Shown one piece after another: positions 1 to 11,606 of a DNA stretch of 64,000 nt. The translations under genes were made by a program, and so were the position numbers. Positions within the stretch are counted from its first letter, which is position 1, and each line of letters starts with the position of its first letter. The stretch is from contig BRXU01000003.1 of NCBI GenBank assembly GCA_030267565.1, positions 558,001 through 622,000 on the forward strand, read 5' to 3'. This DNA is from Pleodorina starrii (lineage: Eukaryota > Chlorophyta > Chlorophyceae > Chlamydomonadales > Volvocaceae). The notes below the pieces were generated by a model. It saw only the letters and a list, made by a program, of their open reading frames with translations, did not search any database and was not told the origin of the DNA.

Positions 1-3000
1 AGCGATGGAACTGAGGTACATGTGTGTGTGTGGGTGGTGGTGGTGGTGGTAGTGGCGGGGAGGTAGTAAAGATGGTACCGATGGGGGTAGGAACAAAGAT
101 ACCGCAGCGAAGACGGCCCAGCCCAGCCCCCAGCCCCCAGCCCCCAGCCACCCGCCTGTCGTTGTAGTCCTTGCCGAAGGCCTTCCTCGCCCGCGCCCAC
201 GCCTTGTCCAGGCGCTCCGAGTTGGGCCCCTTGGCGGGACCTAGGCAGCGCTCCAAAAAGAAATGTTCGCAACGCCGGTGGGAGGATTCGAACTTGCGCA
301 GGGAGGGAAGCCGCATGTTCTGATGGAGGGAGGGAGGGAGAGGCACGCGGGGGGGGGGCAGAGAACGGGTGGGCAGAGATTGGGCAGAGATCGGGGGGTG
401 GTGAGAGGGGGAAATGAGGGGGGTGGGGTGAAGTGGAGGGAGTACGAACAGGCACGCGTCGCTGACACGCAGGGAGCGTGTCCCGTTGGCCCAATGCTCG
501 TCCCGTTGGCTGCTCGTGACGTCCAAGTGTCGTACCTGAAGCTCGTCCAGCTCGGCCTCGCACTTGTTCTCCAGCTCCGAGCAAAGCGTGTTGGAGGCGG
601 CCAGGTTCTCTGTACGACGAACCTGTGGTGCCGTACAGTACGATGGCGAACGAATGGAGGAGCGGGGGGGGGCAATGCGGGTTTTGAAGGGGTGTGTGTG
701 TACGTCTTGAGACACATAGCGGGCCGTCTTGCGACTCGTGGGGCCATCACCAACGACCGCCAACCGCCGCCAACCGCCAACCGACCTGGTACGCGCGCTC
801 CAGCTCCTTCACCAGCTCCGTCTGCGGATTGGGAGGGACAGTACGATACAGTCGGGCGGTTGAGTTGGTTAATCGTTGAGACCGTTAGCAGCCGTTCATC
901 ATTATCCGTAACGGAAGGGCTGAAAACGGCGAGGCGACATTTCCCCAACATCTCGCTGAAACCCTTCGTGACACCCCAAACTGTGAACCTGACCCCCATG
1001 TATCGCCTTTTGGGTTGTTATGTTATGAGGCCCCAACTCCCTCGGCCCCAACTCCCTCCTCCATAAAAACCCAACGAGTACACGAACGAAAGGGAGCGAA
1101 AGGGAAGGGAAGGGACCGAGAGGAAGGGAAGGGAACCGCGATCCTTTCAGTCCCGGGAGAGAGGGAGCGAGGGCCGGGAAGGAGCTGTGCCGCTGTCCTG
1201 CTTGGCCTTATTCAGGGCTAGCTGCCGCACAGGGCCCACACAGCCCTTCTTCCAGCCCTGGTCCTTTCCATGTTCCCTCCCGCGCCGCCCCTCCGCCCCT
1301 CCTGCCGCCCTGCTTATGAGCTTTCCACCCCACCCCCGACCCACCCGCGTGTCAATGGCCCCGTGTCGACCGATTTGTAGCGTCTTGAGCATCTGATGGG
1401 GTGGGGAGGGTGGGGGGAGGTGGGAGGGGGTGGGGATGGCGGGTGGGGGGGTGTTTAGACAGCGATGCCTCAATGGCACAAGGGGTTGCGGATGGGGGGG
1501 AGGGGAGGAGGGAGGGGGAGGTGATGAGAAGGGAGAGGGACACACAGGTGGTGGGAAGTGTGGGTTGGCAGCGTGGGATGGGAAGGGTATCAGACTCATC
1601 CCCCAGGCAGCCCAACCCACTCCAACCCAACCCACTCCAGCTCAGTCCAGTACACGCTATCCAGGGACCCCCCAGGCGCCGCCATTCGACCCCCTCACCT
1701 TTCCTTCACGCGATCCCCCCCCTCCCCCACCCCCCCCCAAGCGACCCACCTCGAGCGCCTCCCCCCGCGCCATCACCTCCACCGCCTCCAGCTCGTCCTC
1801 CTCCACCGGAAGTCGTACGGCAGCCAGCGTTGCCGTATAGTTGGCGGCGCAACGAGCCAGTACGTCGCGATTGAAGGCAGCGAGGAGGGACGTGGCGGTG
1901 GGGATCTCCTGAAGGGGGAAGGGGGGAAGCGGGGAGCGGGGGAGAGGGGAGCGGGGAATGAGAGAGGGGAGGTTGAGGATAACAGTCCGGGAGGGGGCAG
2001 GGGGGATGATGAGCACGTCTCGTCCCATCGGCCTTCGGATCCCTCTCTTGTACCCCTTCTCATATCCATTCCCCCCTATACGTAGACAACCCCTCCTCCC
2101 CATACACTCACACACACGCATACCGGTACACACACACGCGCACAAAGGGCCGGTTGTTGCCAACAGTAATGCCGATGTCGCGCTGCACTCACCCCATTTC
2201 CCCCGACACACACGCACACACACACGCACACACACATCCATCCACACACAAACACCCGCCCCCACCTCCCCGCCCACCTCCCCTCCCGCCCCCCCACCTG
2301 TTCGTTGAGTGCTTCCACCATGCGGCTCATCAGGGAGGCCAACTGGGGACCACTCAGCGGCCGATTGTGGAGCAGTCGGGGCCGGGCCAGGGCCTGGGAG
2401 GGGGAGGGGAGGGGGAAAGGGGGGTTTGAAGGGTGTAATGCAAGAGGGAGGGAGTGGAGACACACACACAAGGGAGGGGAGGCAGAGGGGGAGCAGAGAG
2501 GGTTGGGAGTGGCAGAAGCTCCAGGGGGGGTGGGGTGGGGGCAGCGGCGGAGGAAGCGGCGGAGGGGGGTGAGGCGAAGCCCCGCGGGCAGCAGCAGCCC
2601 CGGTATTTACAAGCCCGTCCGTCCCTCTCTCCCTCCCTACCCTCCCCGAAAAAGGCGGCTTCCCTACCAGCTACCAGCCCGGGGGCAGCCGGCCTCCCCG
2701 CCGTAGTACAGGCCCTGCCGTACCTTGACCAGGCGCTTGAGCTCGTCCCGCTGCCGTACATACGTCGGATCCAGTTGCTCGTCCGGAATCTCGCAAAGTC
2801 GGGCCCGGTCGATGTGCGGCTGTCGGAGAGAGAAGCCGCTGCTGTTGCGGGCGAGGGCCGACAGGGAGGCCCGGACCTGCGTTTATACGACACCGGCAGT
2901 ACAGTGTCGTACACGTACACGACAAGCAGGCGCGCGCGCAGCCGCCGTACCTGGTTCAGCGCCTCCAGCCCGGCGTCGTGTCGCGGGTTTTCCACGGGTG

Positions 3001-3725
3001 CCAGTACGGCTTTGACCAACTGGTCGGCAGTTTGACCTTGCAGGAAATCCCGCTGGATAAGCCATAACATGGATCCCGGTTCCACACCACCCCCACCCCC
3101 CGGGCTGCCGCCGCCACCGCCGCCGCCGCTGCTGTCGGCGTTACCGCTTCCGCCTTCAGCGCCGTCACCACCGCCACTGCTGCTGCTGCTGGTGTTGGTC
3201 TGCGGCGGCGGTTTCAAGGGTTGGCTTAGTTTCGCTTCCGGCGGTGGTGTTACTTATAACGATAAGTAAGCAGCTGCAGTACATTCAGGTAGGGGAGCGT
3301 TTGGTTTTGTCGCCTCCCTTCTTTTCTTTTTTTGTACGTCATACACCTGCCGTACACGCCTGCCGTACCTGTTCGCTCGTCCTGTCGTAGAACCCCCTCG
3401 CCAGCTCTACCGCAAACGATAGCTTGGCCACATCTGACTCGCGAATGGTCTCCGGCAGATTGTAGATTAGCAGAGATGACATCATGGCGGATAGGGCAAA
3501 GATACGGTCGTCGTACGAATTGGCCTTGCCCGTACTCTCAAAGCCCTCCGTGTCCACGAACAGCAGCTGTACGGGCGGCAGTACACGCAGTACGACACAA
3601 AAATACGGTAGCTCAGAGAGCGGGCACCGGGCAGTGCAGGGCAGGACAGAGGCGACAGTCGCTCGGCTGTTTTCCCCTGCAGACCAGGCCAGGCCAGGCC
3701 AGCCCATTTCACGAAACGCCGTATT

Positions 3726-3756
<31 letters not shown>

Positions 3757-5370
3757 ATCTATCCATCTGTCGTGACGTCATCATCATCATCATCATCACG
3801 TCAACGCCGACCAGGACCTCCTTCACAGTACCCCTCTCTCCCTCCCCCCCTCCGGTCCACATCGGCACTCACCACACTGCCATCATCGTCGCCCGCCGCC
3901 CCTTGTGCCGCCCTCGCGGGGGCCGCCCCCGGCCCCGCCCCCGCCTGTCCGTCCTTGTCCTTGTCTTTCTCGCTGACGTCGTCCTTGTCGTCCTCGTTGT
4001 CGTACCGGGGCAGTGGGTTGCCCCACAACCAGATTCCCTTGGTCTCCGTGGAGCGAGTGTGACCCACTCCGAAACCATGGTCTGGGGAGGGGGGGGGGCG
4101 GGAGGGTTCACCCCGGGGGGAGGGGGAGGGGGATGGTGGGCGGGGGGATGGGCACGGTGGGTTGGGTGGCTGCATCCCGAGGCCAGCGAATAGACACGGT
4201 ACGGCAAGTACGACAGGGAAGAGGGGAGAGAACGGAGGGAGGGGCAGTGCAGAGCGGGCTGGCTCGTTTGGGGGGCCGGGCCCACCCCCTTTAACCTGTT
4301 CGAATGCCCCCCAGGGGTTATCCGGGGGGCGAGCCCTGAACGGAGGAGGGAGGGAGCCCGGGCCATCCCCCAGTTGGGCCCTGCCACTCTTCACTCTGAG
4401 ACCCCCCAGTCCGACAGTCCGTCCGTCAGTCAGTGCGCCCAGACCGGTACTGCGGCACTGCGGCACTCGACCTCGGCCGGACCTCATCTGGACACGGTCC
4501 GACCCACTGACCCACCGACCCATGGGTCACCTGCCTCACCCAACCGGCTCCCCATGTCAACGCCCCGTCAACGTCCCGTACTCTCCCCCCGGCATGCCGT
4601 ACTACCGTACTCACTGCACGGCACGCCCAGCAGTTGGTTGAGCGTGAAGGACTTTCCCGATCTGTACGGCCCGATAACCACCACGGGGCTAACGGGGCCG
4701 GGGATGCTGTTCAGCAGATCCAGCCCCTCCTGCTGTACGGCAAGTTGGGAGCGAGACTCCAGGGGCAGGACCAGCGGTACGCTGCGGGAGGAAGGGGGCC
4801 GGGCGGGCGGGGGGGGGGTCGGAGAGGGAGGGAGGGGAGGCTGTGCGGTGGGCGGCAGTTTCGAGGGTGTGGGGTTGGGTTGGGAGGTCCCCGGCCCCAC
4901 CACCACCAGGGAGGGAGGGAGGGAGGAAAAGGGGATGCGGCGGGGGATGGCGAGATGACGAGATGGAGCACATGGTATCCATAACCACATGAGGTGCGGC
5001 GGGGGACTGCTGGGCCGCCGCCAGGAGCCAGGAGCCGTCCGCAACAGCCCCTGGCAGCCCTAGCGCACTGTGGCCGGGGGGCCGAGGCCACACGCCCCGG
5101 ACTGGGGTGGGCTTCAGGGGATGCCGCGGCTGGGGGGTTCCCGCGTGCGGCAGTTTTAAGGGGTCCCTGGTTTCGGGGCGCCGTCGACGGTTGGCGTAGC
5201 CGCCTGGCGTAGGCGTCCAACCGTCGACAGCATACCAGGCGCGAACCGTCACGGACTTACGGCCGCGCTTCGAAGGCCGTCACTTGACGCCATGCCAGCA
5301 GGAGCGACAGCAGCAGGGCACCCGCCCGGGCGAGGGGCGACCGGGATGGGCCGCCCAAGCGGGCGAACAT
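1..5370 (-). CDS. Plant-type guanylate-binding protein (GBP-like large GTPase), 3' end beyond window
   Basis: Dynamin-superfamily GTPase of the GBP/atlastin type. Exons, in transcript order: 5370-5261, 4781-4615, 4081-3873, 3566-3369, 3199-2951, 2876-2724, 2393-2298, 1908-1750, 1392-1345, 821-786, 607-536, 319-152, and tentatively from 10 leftward. All introns are GT-AG and phases agree, giving 555 residues before the edge. Visible motifs: P-loop GPYRSGKS (74-81), switch-I region GHTRSTETKGIW (99-110), G3 DTEG (167-170), and WLIQRDF (274-280) holding the RD pair that GBPs use for base recognition. Beyond it the helical region keeps family landmarks (DPTYVRQRDELKRLV, EIPTATSLL, IGRHGA, LCSELENKC). 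The start at 5370 gives a basic then Leu-rich N-terminus (ALLLSLLLAW), a signal peptide or anchor. Odd inserts: an acidic Asp/Lys stretch (about 118-135) and about 40 Ser/Gly residues (229-267). Plant relatives have C-terminal membrane segments, which would lie outside the window. Family call firm; the last acceptor is uncertain. Confidence 0.88.
2107..2242. repeat. AC-rich dinucleotide tracts in a GBP intron
   Basis: Two runs rich in CA/AC (about 2107-2142 and 2209-2250) lie in the intron between the exons at 2393-2298 and 1908-1750. They are simple-sequence repeats with no coding signal and are interrupted, so they are not a perfect microsatellite. Confidence 0.7.
3724..3798. repeat. (TCTG)n and (ATC)n microsatellites in a GBP intron
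   Basis: A TCTG tetranucleotide run at about 3724-3767, degrading to TCTA/TCCA, is followed by a short ATC trinucleotide run at 3779-3798. Both are inside the intron between the exons carrying switch I (4081-3873) and G3 (3566-3369). Confidence 0.85.
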
Positions 5371-5829
5371 CCGAGCGCTCGACTCCGCTCGCAGCGCCAG
5401 GGCCCAGCAGCTCCGACTGGGTTAGGCTGTGCGGAGATGTCGGTAGGCCATATTAGGCTTCGTGTCTTGGAAAGTTGTCCTACGGCTTTGCTTGGCGTTG
5501 CAAGGGCCGAGGTGCGGTATCAGACCGAGTAAGCGACAGATACAGGTTATGATAAGAGTGTCGGTCAGAATCGTATTCAAGGCTAAACAGTAGTAGGAGA
5601 CTGGGTCGGTTGGCGAGCGTCCAACTGCTTGTGAGCAAGAAAATTACGGCTGTTGCCCGCAACAACGCGAGCGTTTCTCTATCGATGCGACCCGCTAAAG
5701 TTTATTCATTCGCCTCGTTTTGAAGAATACTAACATGTCAATTGCGTAACCTTATGGATTGACTCTGTCTTGACTGACGGAGCTAGACAATTGTCGCCGT
5801 GTCCCGGAATAGGCAAGGCAACGTAGCAG
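5371..5829. promoter_or_regulatory. Shared divergent promoter region, GBP-like / ALG7
   Basis: The start codons of the minus-strand GBP-like gene (5370) and the plus-strand ALG7 gene (5830) face away from each other with 459 bp between them. The ALG7-proximal half is visibly less GC-rich than the surrounding coding sequence. No TATA box or other named element could be assigned. A bidirectional promoter is inferred from geometry only; separate 5' untranslated regions are assumed. Confidence 0.5.
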
Positions 5830-7065
5830 ATGGCGCGGGCGGCGCAGCTAGCTGTTCTAGGACTATTGGGCTTTGGATTGCCAGCATGGGCCTTCACGCA
5901 GATTGGAGATGCGCGTGTGCAGCAGTTGATCATTGCCTGCGCGCTGGTCAGCGTGGCCGGCTTTTTCGGCACGGTCTACTTGGTGCCAAAGGTGGCGTCT
6001 AAGACGCAGGCGCGGGGCATCTGCGGCAAGGACCTGAACAAGAAGGGCACGCCCGAAGGCGAAAGGCCGATTCCGGAAGCTGCGGGCCTGGCGCCGGGCT
6101 GCGTGTTCCTGCTCTGCGTGATCTGCTTCGAGCTGCTGCACTACTACGACATCGGCAGCCTCGCGGACTACGTGCGAAGTGGGTTGAAGAGCAGCCCGAA
6201 GACGGAGCCCATCGCGGACGCATGGCTGGTCGACTACAACGCCGCGCTGGCCACCATCGGCTTCATGCTCTTCCTGGGCTTCGCCGACGACGTGCTGGAC
6301 ATCCGCTGGCGCGTGAAGCTCCTCCTGCCACTTTTCGCGTCGCTGCCGCTCCTCGTCGCCTACTCGGGCGGCACCGGCATCGCGCTGCCCAAGCCGCTGC
6401 TGGGCCTGGGCCTCGGCCTGCCGCCCTACCTGGAGCTCGGGGCGCTCTACAAGCTCTTCATGGTCATGCTGACCATCTTCTGCACCAACTCCATCAACAT
6501 CCTGGCGGGGGTCAACGGCCTGGAAGCCGGTCAAACCTTCATCGTCGCGTGCGCGGTGCTGCTGCACAACATCCTGGCCGTCGCCGGCTGGGCGGGCGCC
6601 AGCCCGGCCGTGCGCGACGGCCACCTCTTCTCCGCCTACCTCATGATGCCCCTCGCCGCCACCACCTTTGGCCTGCTGGTCTTCAACTGGTACCCCAGCC
6701 GCGTCTTCGTGGGCGACACCTTCACCTACTTTGCCGGCATGACCATCGCCGTGGCCGGCATCCTGGGCCACTTCAGCGAGACGCTGCTGCTGTTCCTGCT
6801 GCCCCAGGTCTTCAACTTCGTCTACTCGCTGCCGCAGCTGTTCAAGGTTGTGCCCTGCCCGCGCCACCGCCTGCCCGTGTTCGACCCCGCCACCGGCCTG
6901 CTGCGACCCAAGGACGCACCCGACTGGAACCTCGTCAACCTGACGCTGCAGCTGTTCGGACGCTGCGGCGAAAACGCGCTGTGCGTGCGCGTGCTGATGT
7001 TCCAGGTGGCGAGCTGCGGCCTGGCGTTCGCGGCGCGCTACGCGCTGCAGGGCTACTACAAATGA
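5830..7065 (+). CDS. ALG7: UDP-GlcNAc:dolichyl-phosphate GlcNAc-1-phosphotransferase (ALG7/DPAGT1 type)
   Basis: Transfers GlcNAc-1-phosphate from UDP-GlcNAc to dolichyl phosphate, the first committed step of N-glycan precursor assembly in the ER membrane and the target of tunicamycin (EC 2.7.8.15). The frame is a single uninterrupted exon of 411 residues, close to the usual length of about 400. Family signatures are all present: a cytosolic DLNKKGTPEGERPIPEAAG-type segment (69-86), the Asp pair in GFADDVLDIRWRVK (D153-D154), TNSINILAGVNGLEAGQ (219-235), FNWYPSRVFVGDT (285-297), and the basic loop CPRHRLP (343-349). About ten hydrophobic segments are visible, as expected for this polytopic enzyme. 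The ATG at 5830 is followed directly by a hydrophobic first segment. It lacks introns, unlike its neighbours. The symbol follows the yeast/plant name. Confidence 0.95.
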   Translation: MARAAQLAVLGLLGFGLPAWAFTQIGDARVQQLIIACALVSVAGFFGTVYLVPKVASKTQARGICGKDLNKKGTPEGERPIPEAAGLAPGCVFLLCVICFELLHYYDIGSLADYVRSGLKSSPKTEPIADAWLVDYNAALATIGFMLFLGFADDVLDIRWRVKLLLPLFASLPLLVAYSGGTGIALPKPLLGLGLGLPPYLELGALYKLFMVMLTIFCTNSINILAGVNGLEAGQTFIVACAVLLHNILAVAGWAGASPAVRDGHLFSAYLMMPLAATTFGLLVFNWYPSRVFVGDTFTYFAGMTIAVAGILGHFSETLLLFLLPQVFNFVYSLPQLFKVVPCPRHRLPVFDPATGLLRPKDAPDWNLVNLTLQLFGRCGENALCVRVLMFQVASCGLAFAARYALQGYYK

Positions 7066-9572
7066 TAATAATAATGAGCGAGTGAGCGAGCGAGGGAGGA
7101 TAACGGAGCGGCGGAGCGGGAGGAGGGGGCGGGCGGGAGGTTGGGGATGTACGTGCAGGGAGGAACGAGGTTGGGGAGGGGAGGGTGTTGATGGTTGTTG
7201 TTGCTGTGAAATGGCGTAAAATGGCATAGATTTAAAATGGCGGACGCGACCGACCCGCGGGTCGGTGCGGCCACCGGCGGTGTCGGTGTAGGGCCAAGGT
7301 GAGATGCGGGATGTGCCTCGCCTGCCTTCAGGATGGAGGAGGGTTCGTTCATGTGGGTGTACCTACCGGTGTGTACAGAGCGGGGGCCGTGCAGCCCCGC
7401 GGAAGTGCTGCCCCGCGGTGGTGCCAGCCCTGCGATGAAGGTGGTGGATGGCGGATGACAGTGGCTCCCTCTCACTGGTCGGGTGCGCCAACCTCAGTGG
7501 TACCGTATCAACAACGGCGGGTAGCTACCGGGAAGGGGGGTACACGCTTACACACCGCTGTGCGCTCAACACCGCTGTGCGCACTCCCAACGAAGGTCCT
7601 GGCCAGTTGGCTCCGCGCGGCCCGACCCGGCCCGGCCCGGTACCGGCCCTTGGGACGGGTAGTGACCAGTGGAGCAGGGAGGTCTGAGGTGCTTTCCTTC
7701 CGGACCGATGACTGCTGCGCTTGCGTGGCGCAAGGGTGCGCTTCTTACGACAGCTACCGCACACTGCGGCGCGACACCACGCGGCGCTGGCGTGTGCGTG
7801 CTGCGTTTCCGTCGTATGTGGTACCGCATGTCGCGGAGGCGCATGTGATGCGCTGCATTGGGGGCTCCTGTGGGGAGCGAAGGGTTGCGATGGGGCTGAC
7901 TGACTGGCGAGCATGACGCGGGAGGCTGCCGAGTGAGGCAGGTCGTTGCGTTGCGTTCATGTGGGACACTGCCTTCGTGGCGGTGGTGAATGGGTTCAAG
8001 TCATCCGCAGCACCCGTAGTTGTGCAGGCAGGATTGCGACCGGGCTGCCCTCTTATCGTCTCTGTTCGTTCCCGGTGACAAGCGCTCGTGTGTGTGTGCT
8101 GGTTGGCTCCAGTGCGGGGTTGGGGTTCGATTGGGGCTGGGGGCCTGGGGCACGATCAACGCACCCAAAAAAACCCATACGAGCCGAGTGCCCAAGGGGG
8201 TAAACATGTGTGAGAGCCAGGCGTGCATCACGTCGGCCTGGCGCAAAGCTTGATTGCGGGTTTGTTTCCTCTGGGGTGGCGATGAGGTGTCGCAGGGCGT
8301 TGCAAGAGGTGTGCGCTGCTCTGTCTGCGCTCATGTTGGCCCAATCGCCGCCGCAATGGGCAGGCAGTGGGCAATGGGCAGGCACAAGGGGGCAGGGCAC
8401 AGGTGACGGTGCAGAATGCTACGGAGGCTGCGGTGTTGAGGGCCACCATTCGGAGTCCAGCCCGCACGCGCACCGCCACGTTCCGGCCCCGACCCACCCG
8501 ACCACGTCCAACACACACCGAAAACACGGCTCGGCGTCAACCCTCTCAACACCAACCGACCGAGAGCACCCCCTTCCTGTCTGTACAGTGTATACCCGAC
8601 GCCGGGTCGCGGCCGCATGCCCCAACCCCTACCGGTACCGGTGTGTATCACGCGGGCCTCAGTCGCTCGCTGGTCGGGCTTTCCCGCTCTCGGCGCTGTC
8701 ACTGCCGCTGCGGAGCTGCGACGTGCTGTGCGTCGCAGACAACAATCCACATCCACAACCGCAGCTCCCCATGCGTCCTCTCTCTCCTCCTCTCCTTCCT
8801 GCCACTCACGCACATCAAGCCGAACGTCGCGCCCACCACATACACAGCAGCGGCAGCCGCCCGCCCTCGTCGCTCGCCATTATGCGGGCATTGCACGGTT
8901 GTGCAGCCCCTTCCCCCTCACACCGGCTGAACCCAGGGTCGGTCCGATCGGCTCAGCCACGCCGGCACGCGCTCGCTCGCTCGCATCTCTGCAGCATCCA
9001 TCAAGCCAGCCATCCATCACACAGGATTCAAAACCTCGCCAGTGTCGAAAATCCCTCAACACAGCCCTCCGCGAAGACAAAACGCGCGTCTTGCATGACA
9101 CGCTGCTCACCACGTATTGGCATCATCACATTAACATACGAACGACGGCGGGCCCCTTGGACTCGAGGACCCGATTCGCGCGACGACCTGTCCCCGCCCC
9201 ATCTGGCACCCGCCCCATTCATTGCTGTGCAAGCCAAGTGACTACTGCACGTCTCCTCTCCACTCCTCCCCTCTCCTCCCCTCCCGCTCTGGTCCGTTCC
9301 GCCCATGAATGAAGCAATGCTGGCACCCGCACCGCGGAGGCGCCCATGGTCGGCGACACAGCCACAGCCCGGGGACACAGCCATACCCACAGCCCGGGGA
9401 CAACAGCCACAGCCCGGGGACACAGCCCGGGCGGAGTGGGGGGTCAACTGCAGGCCCCCCCCCGACACACAGGAGAGCCCCCTCGCTGCTGCTGCTGCCG
9501 AGGTCCTCCTCCTCCTCCGCTGCTGTATGCTTCGCTGTGGTACTCCATCGCTGCGCTCACTCCCACTCCCAC
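7066..9572. other. Convergent intergenic region, no gene seen
   Basis: This 2.5-kb stretch separates the 3' ends of ALG7 (plus) and the Canopy-like gene (minus), so it should hold both 3' untranslated regions. Open frames exist on both strands but show no recognisable motif and look like by-products of GC-rich sequence. A short GCAATGGGCAGGCA duplication lies near 8354-8382, and a CAGCCCGGGGACA minisatellite-like cluster near 9360-9430. No TGTAA polyadenylation signal was found soon after the ALG7 stop. Confidence 0.5.
9360..9430. repeat. Short degenerate minisatellite (CAGCCCGGGGACA-like)
   Basis: The core CAGCCCGGGGACA recurs about four times with small indels downstream of the Canopy-like gene. 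It is probably in its 3' untranslated region or in intergenic DNA. It is too short and irregular to assign to a mobile element. Confidence 0.6.
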
Positions 9573-11606
9573 TCACAGCTCCAGCTTGCCGTCCGCGTCC
9601 CCCTTGAGGGTCAGATTCTCAATGTGCCCAGACGCCGCGGCGGCCGCCTCCTCGGGCGTCGCCTCGCGCTCCACGTCATCATCCGACGGCGGCGGCGGCG
9701 GCGGGGCGCCGTCTCCGGCGTCTGCCGCGGGCGGCGGGGGGGAGGAGGTCGGGCAGGCCGCAATGATGCCCCGGCACAGCGCCGTCTCGACGCCTGCGGG
9801 GAACCGGAACCGCGGCACGGGCGGCGGCCGACCCATGGGTCAAGAAAAAAACAAATGCGAACCGCAGTGAAGAAAACGGAGCGGAGCGACCCAGCGGTCA
9901 GAGCTGCGCAATGCTTGGCGGGGCGCAGTCCAGGGAGGCGCATTTGCGAGGGGGGGGAGCGACGATTCGCGGAGACTTACTCCACAAATTGGAGCGGCGG
10001 CACGAGGCAGACAGGGACAGCGACAGGGACAGCAGGCGTCGCGTAGCGCCAGCGTCGTCCCGCTGTTGCAGACCCAAACCCCTGCTGCATCTTGTCATTG
10101 CATCTCATCTAGCTAGCATCTCAGCGCATCCACCCCGGTAACACAGCGCCCGGTAGCACAGCGCGAGACGAGGCTCCCTCCCTCCCGCCCTGCTCCGCTG
10201 TCCGCTCTCACCCAGGGAGTCAAAGGCCCCCTTCATGATCCCCGCATACACCTCCTCCTCGTACTCCTCAAGCAGAGTCCCGCAGTAGGCCTCCAGACGC
10301 TGGGGCCAGAGAGCAGAGGGGGCGAAGACGTGGGAGGAGGAGGAAAGGGATGGATCAGGACCATTCGAACAGTGAAAACAGGTGTGAAAGGGAGAAGGCC
10401 CCCGCGCCGAGAACGTCGGAGGGGGGGGGCGGTTGACGCCGCGCCGGCGGACGACGGAAGGGGGGTTCGGCCTTCAGACACAAGGGGCACAAGGGAACAG
10501 ACGGGCGAGCGGGCGAAGAAGGGTGCACACGTTGCCCGACCCTAACACTGTCTCCTCAGGGGTGTCGCGGGAAAACGCAAGCCGGAGGGGTGGGGCTTGG
10601 GGGTGTCCGGGAGCGGGAGCGGCTGGTGGCTTGTCACAGCTGGCCCCTGGCGTCCTCTCCCGATTGGTTGGTTGCTCTCCCGGTTACTTAGTTGGGTTGA
10701 AGGGGAAACGACCCGACCAGCCGTGTGCGCGAGCGACACGCACGGTCGGTCGATCCTGGCGAGATGGCCCCGGCGCCGCGCATGCGACCCCAGCATGTTC
10801 CGCGGCCATCAAAGGCCCCAAAGCCCTCCACTGGTACGGCAGAGGCCCTCAGCGGCATAGCCCATGAGAACGACCCGCCACCCCCTCCCCCTTGGCATTT
10901 CTGTGGACTTAGGGATGCCGCGCCTTACCTTGCTCTTCTCGTTCTCCTCTTCGCTTTGGGGTCGAGTCACGGCGCCGGTGTTCCCCGCCCCCTCGCCCTT
11001 CACCTTCAACCAAAACTTGGTTTTCTTTCCCAGCGGGCTAACGAGGGAGTAGTCCCGCATGTGGCTGCACAGGCCGTCCAGCAGCTCTACCGCCCTCAGC
11101 TCGCTGGACTGCAAAGTGTTGGGTGAGATCATGGCAGTCAACCAGCGATGAGGTTGCGTTCGTCCCTCCCGTGCAAGTTTTTAAGAACAGACGTCTTGAT
11201 GCACAACAAATGCCCACGCGCACCACGTGCATTTGGCAGGACCGCTGTCCCTTTGAGCGCAAGAGCGATCGTTGAAAGGCTTACCCTGTACGCGATGACT
11301 TTTCCATAGCGCTGGCCGTCCTTATCCAGCCGATGACGCAAATCAAGATGATTCCTGACTGGTTCATTGTCAATGCGCCGCTGCAGCTCCGCCTGCGCCC
11401 AACGCAACCCGGCATGCGTGTTTGCGCGAGGCCGCAAGCTTTGAGAAGGCTGCAAACCCTACCGCAACAGATTTGCAAGCAGTGCAGGGAGCCTCAATTC
11501 TTTTCAGGAGGGCTGCAGCATCGCTGCCTTGCAAGAGGTAGCCCGCAGCTAGAACCACGCTAAATAGTAACTGCAACATTGTGCAGGTGGAGTGAACGAG
11601 TCTCAT
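9573..11606 (-). CDS. Canopy-like DUF3456 (MSAP/TLR4-regulator family) ER luminal protein
   Basis: Five exons, 11606-11463, 11392-11285, 11108-10929, 10299-10212 and 9793-9573, all GT-AG and phase-consistent, encode 246 residues. The N-terminus (MLQLLFSVVLAAGYLL from residue 10) is a good signal peptide. The mature part has the saposin-like cysteine pattern of Canopy proteins: CTAC (C41, C44), C98 in ELLDGLC, C150 in AYCGTLLEE, then C180 and C188 in ALCRGIIAAC. RNHLDLRHRLDKDGQRYGK (about residues 61-79) is shared with plant DUF3456 proteins. Family members act as ER chaperones or co-chaperones for membrane and secreted clients; the algal client is unknown. A Pro/Asp/Ala-rich tail (about 189-246) ends in KLEL, a possible weak KDEL-like retrieval signal. 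Two in-frame Met codons (11606 and 11579) could start; the upstream one is chosen arbitrarily. Confidence 0.88.

Noticed and set aside
1147..1260. Extra GBP exon (frame containing GWKKGCVGPVRQLALNKAKQ)
   Set aside because: The exons at 1392-1345 and 821-786 align to plant relatives with no gap, and no usable donor follows this frame.
5863..7227. 454-residue minus-strand frame opposite ALG7
   Set aside because: Antisense shadow; the plus frame carries all ALG7 catalytic motifs.
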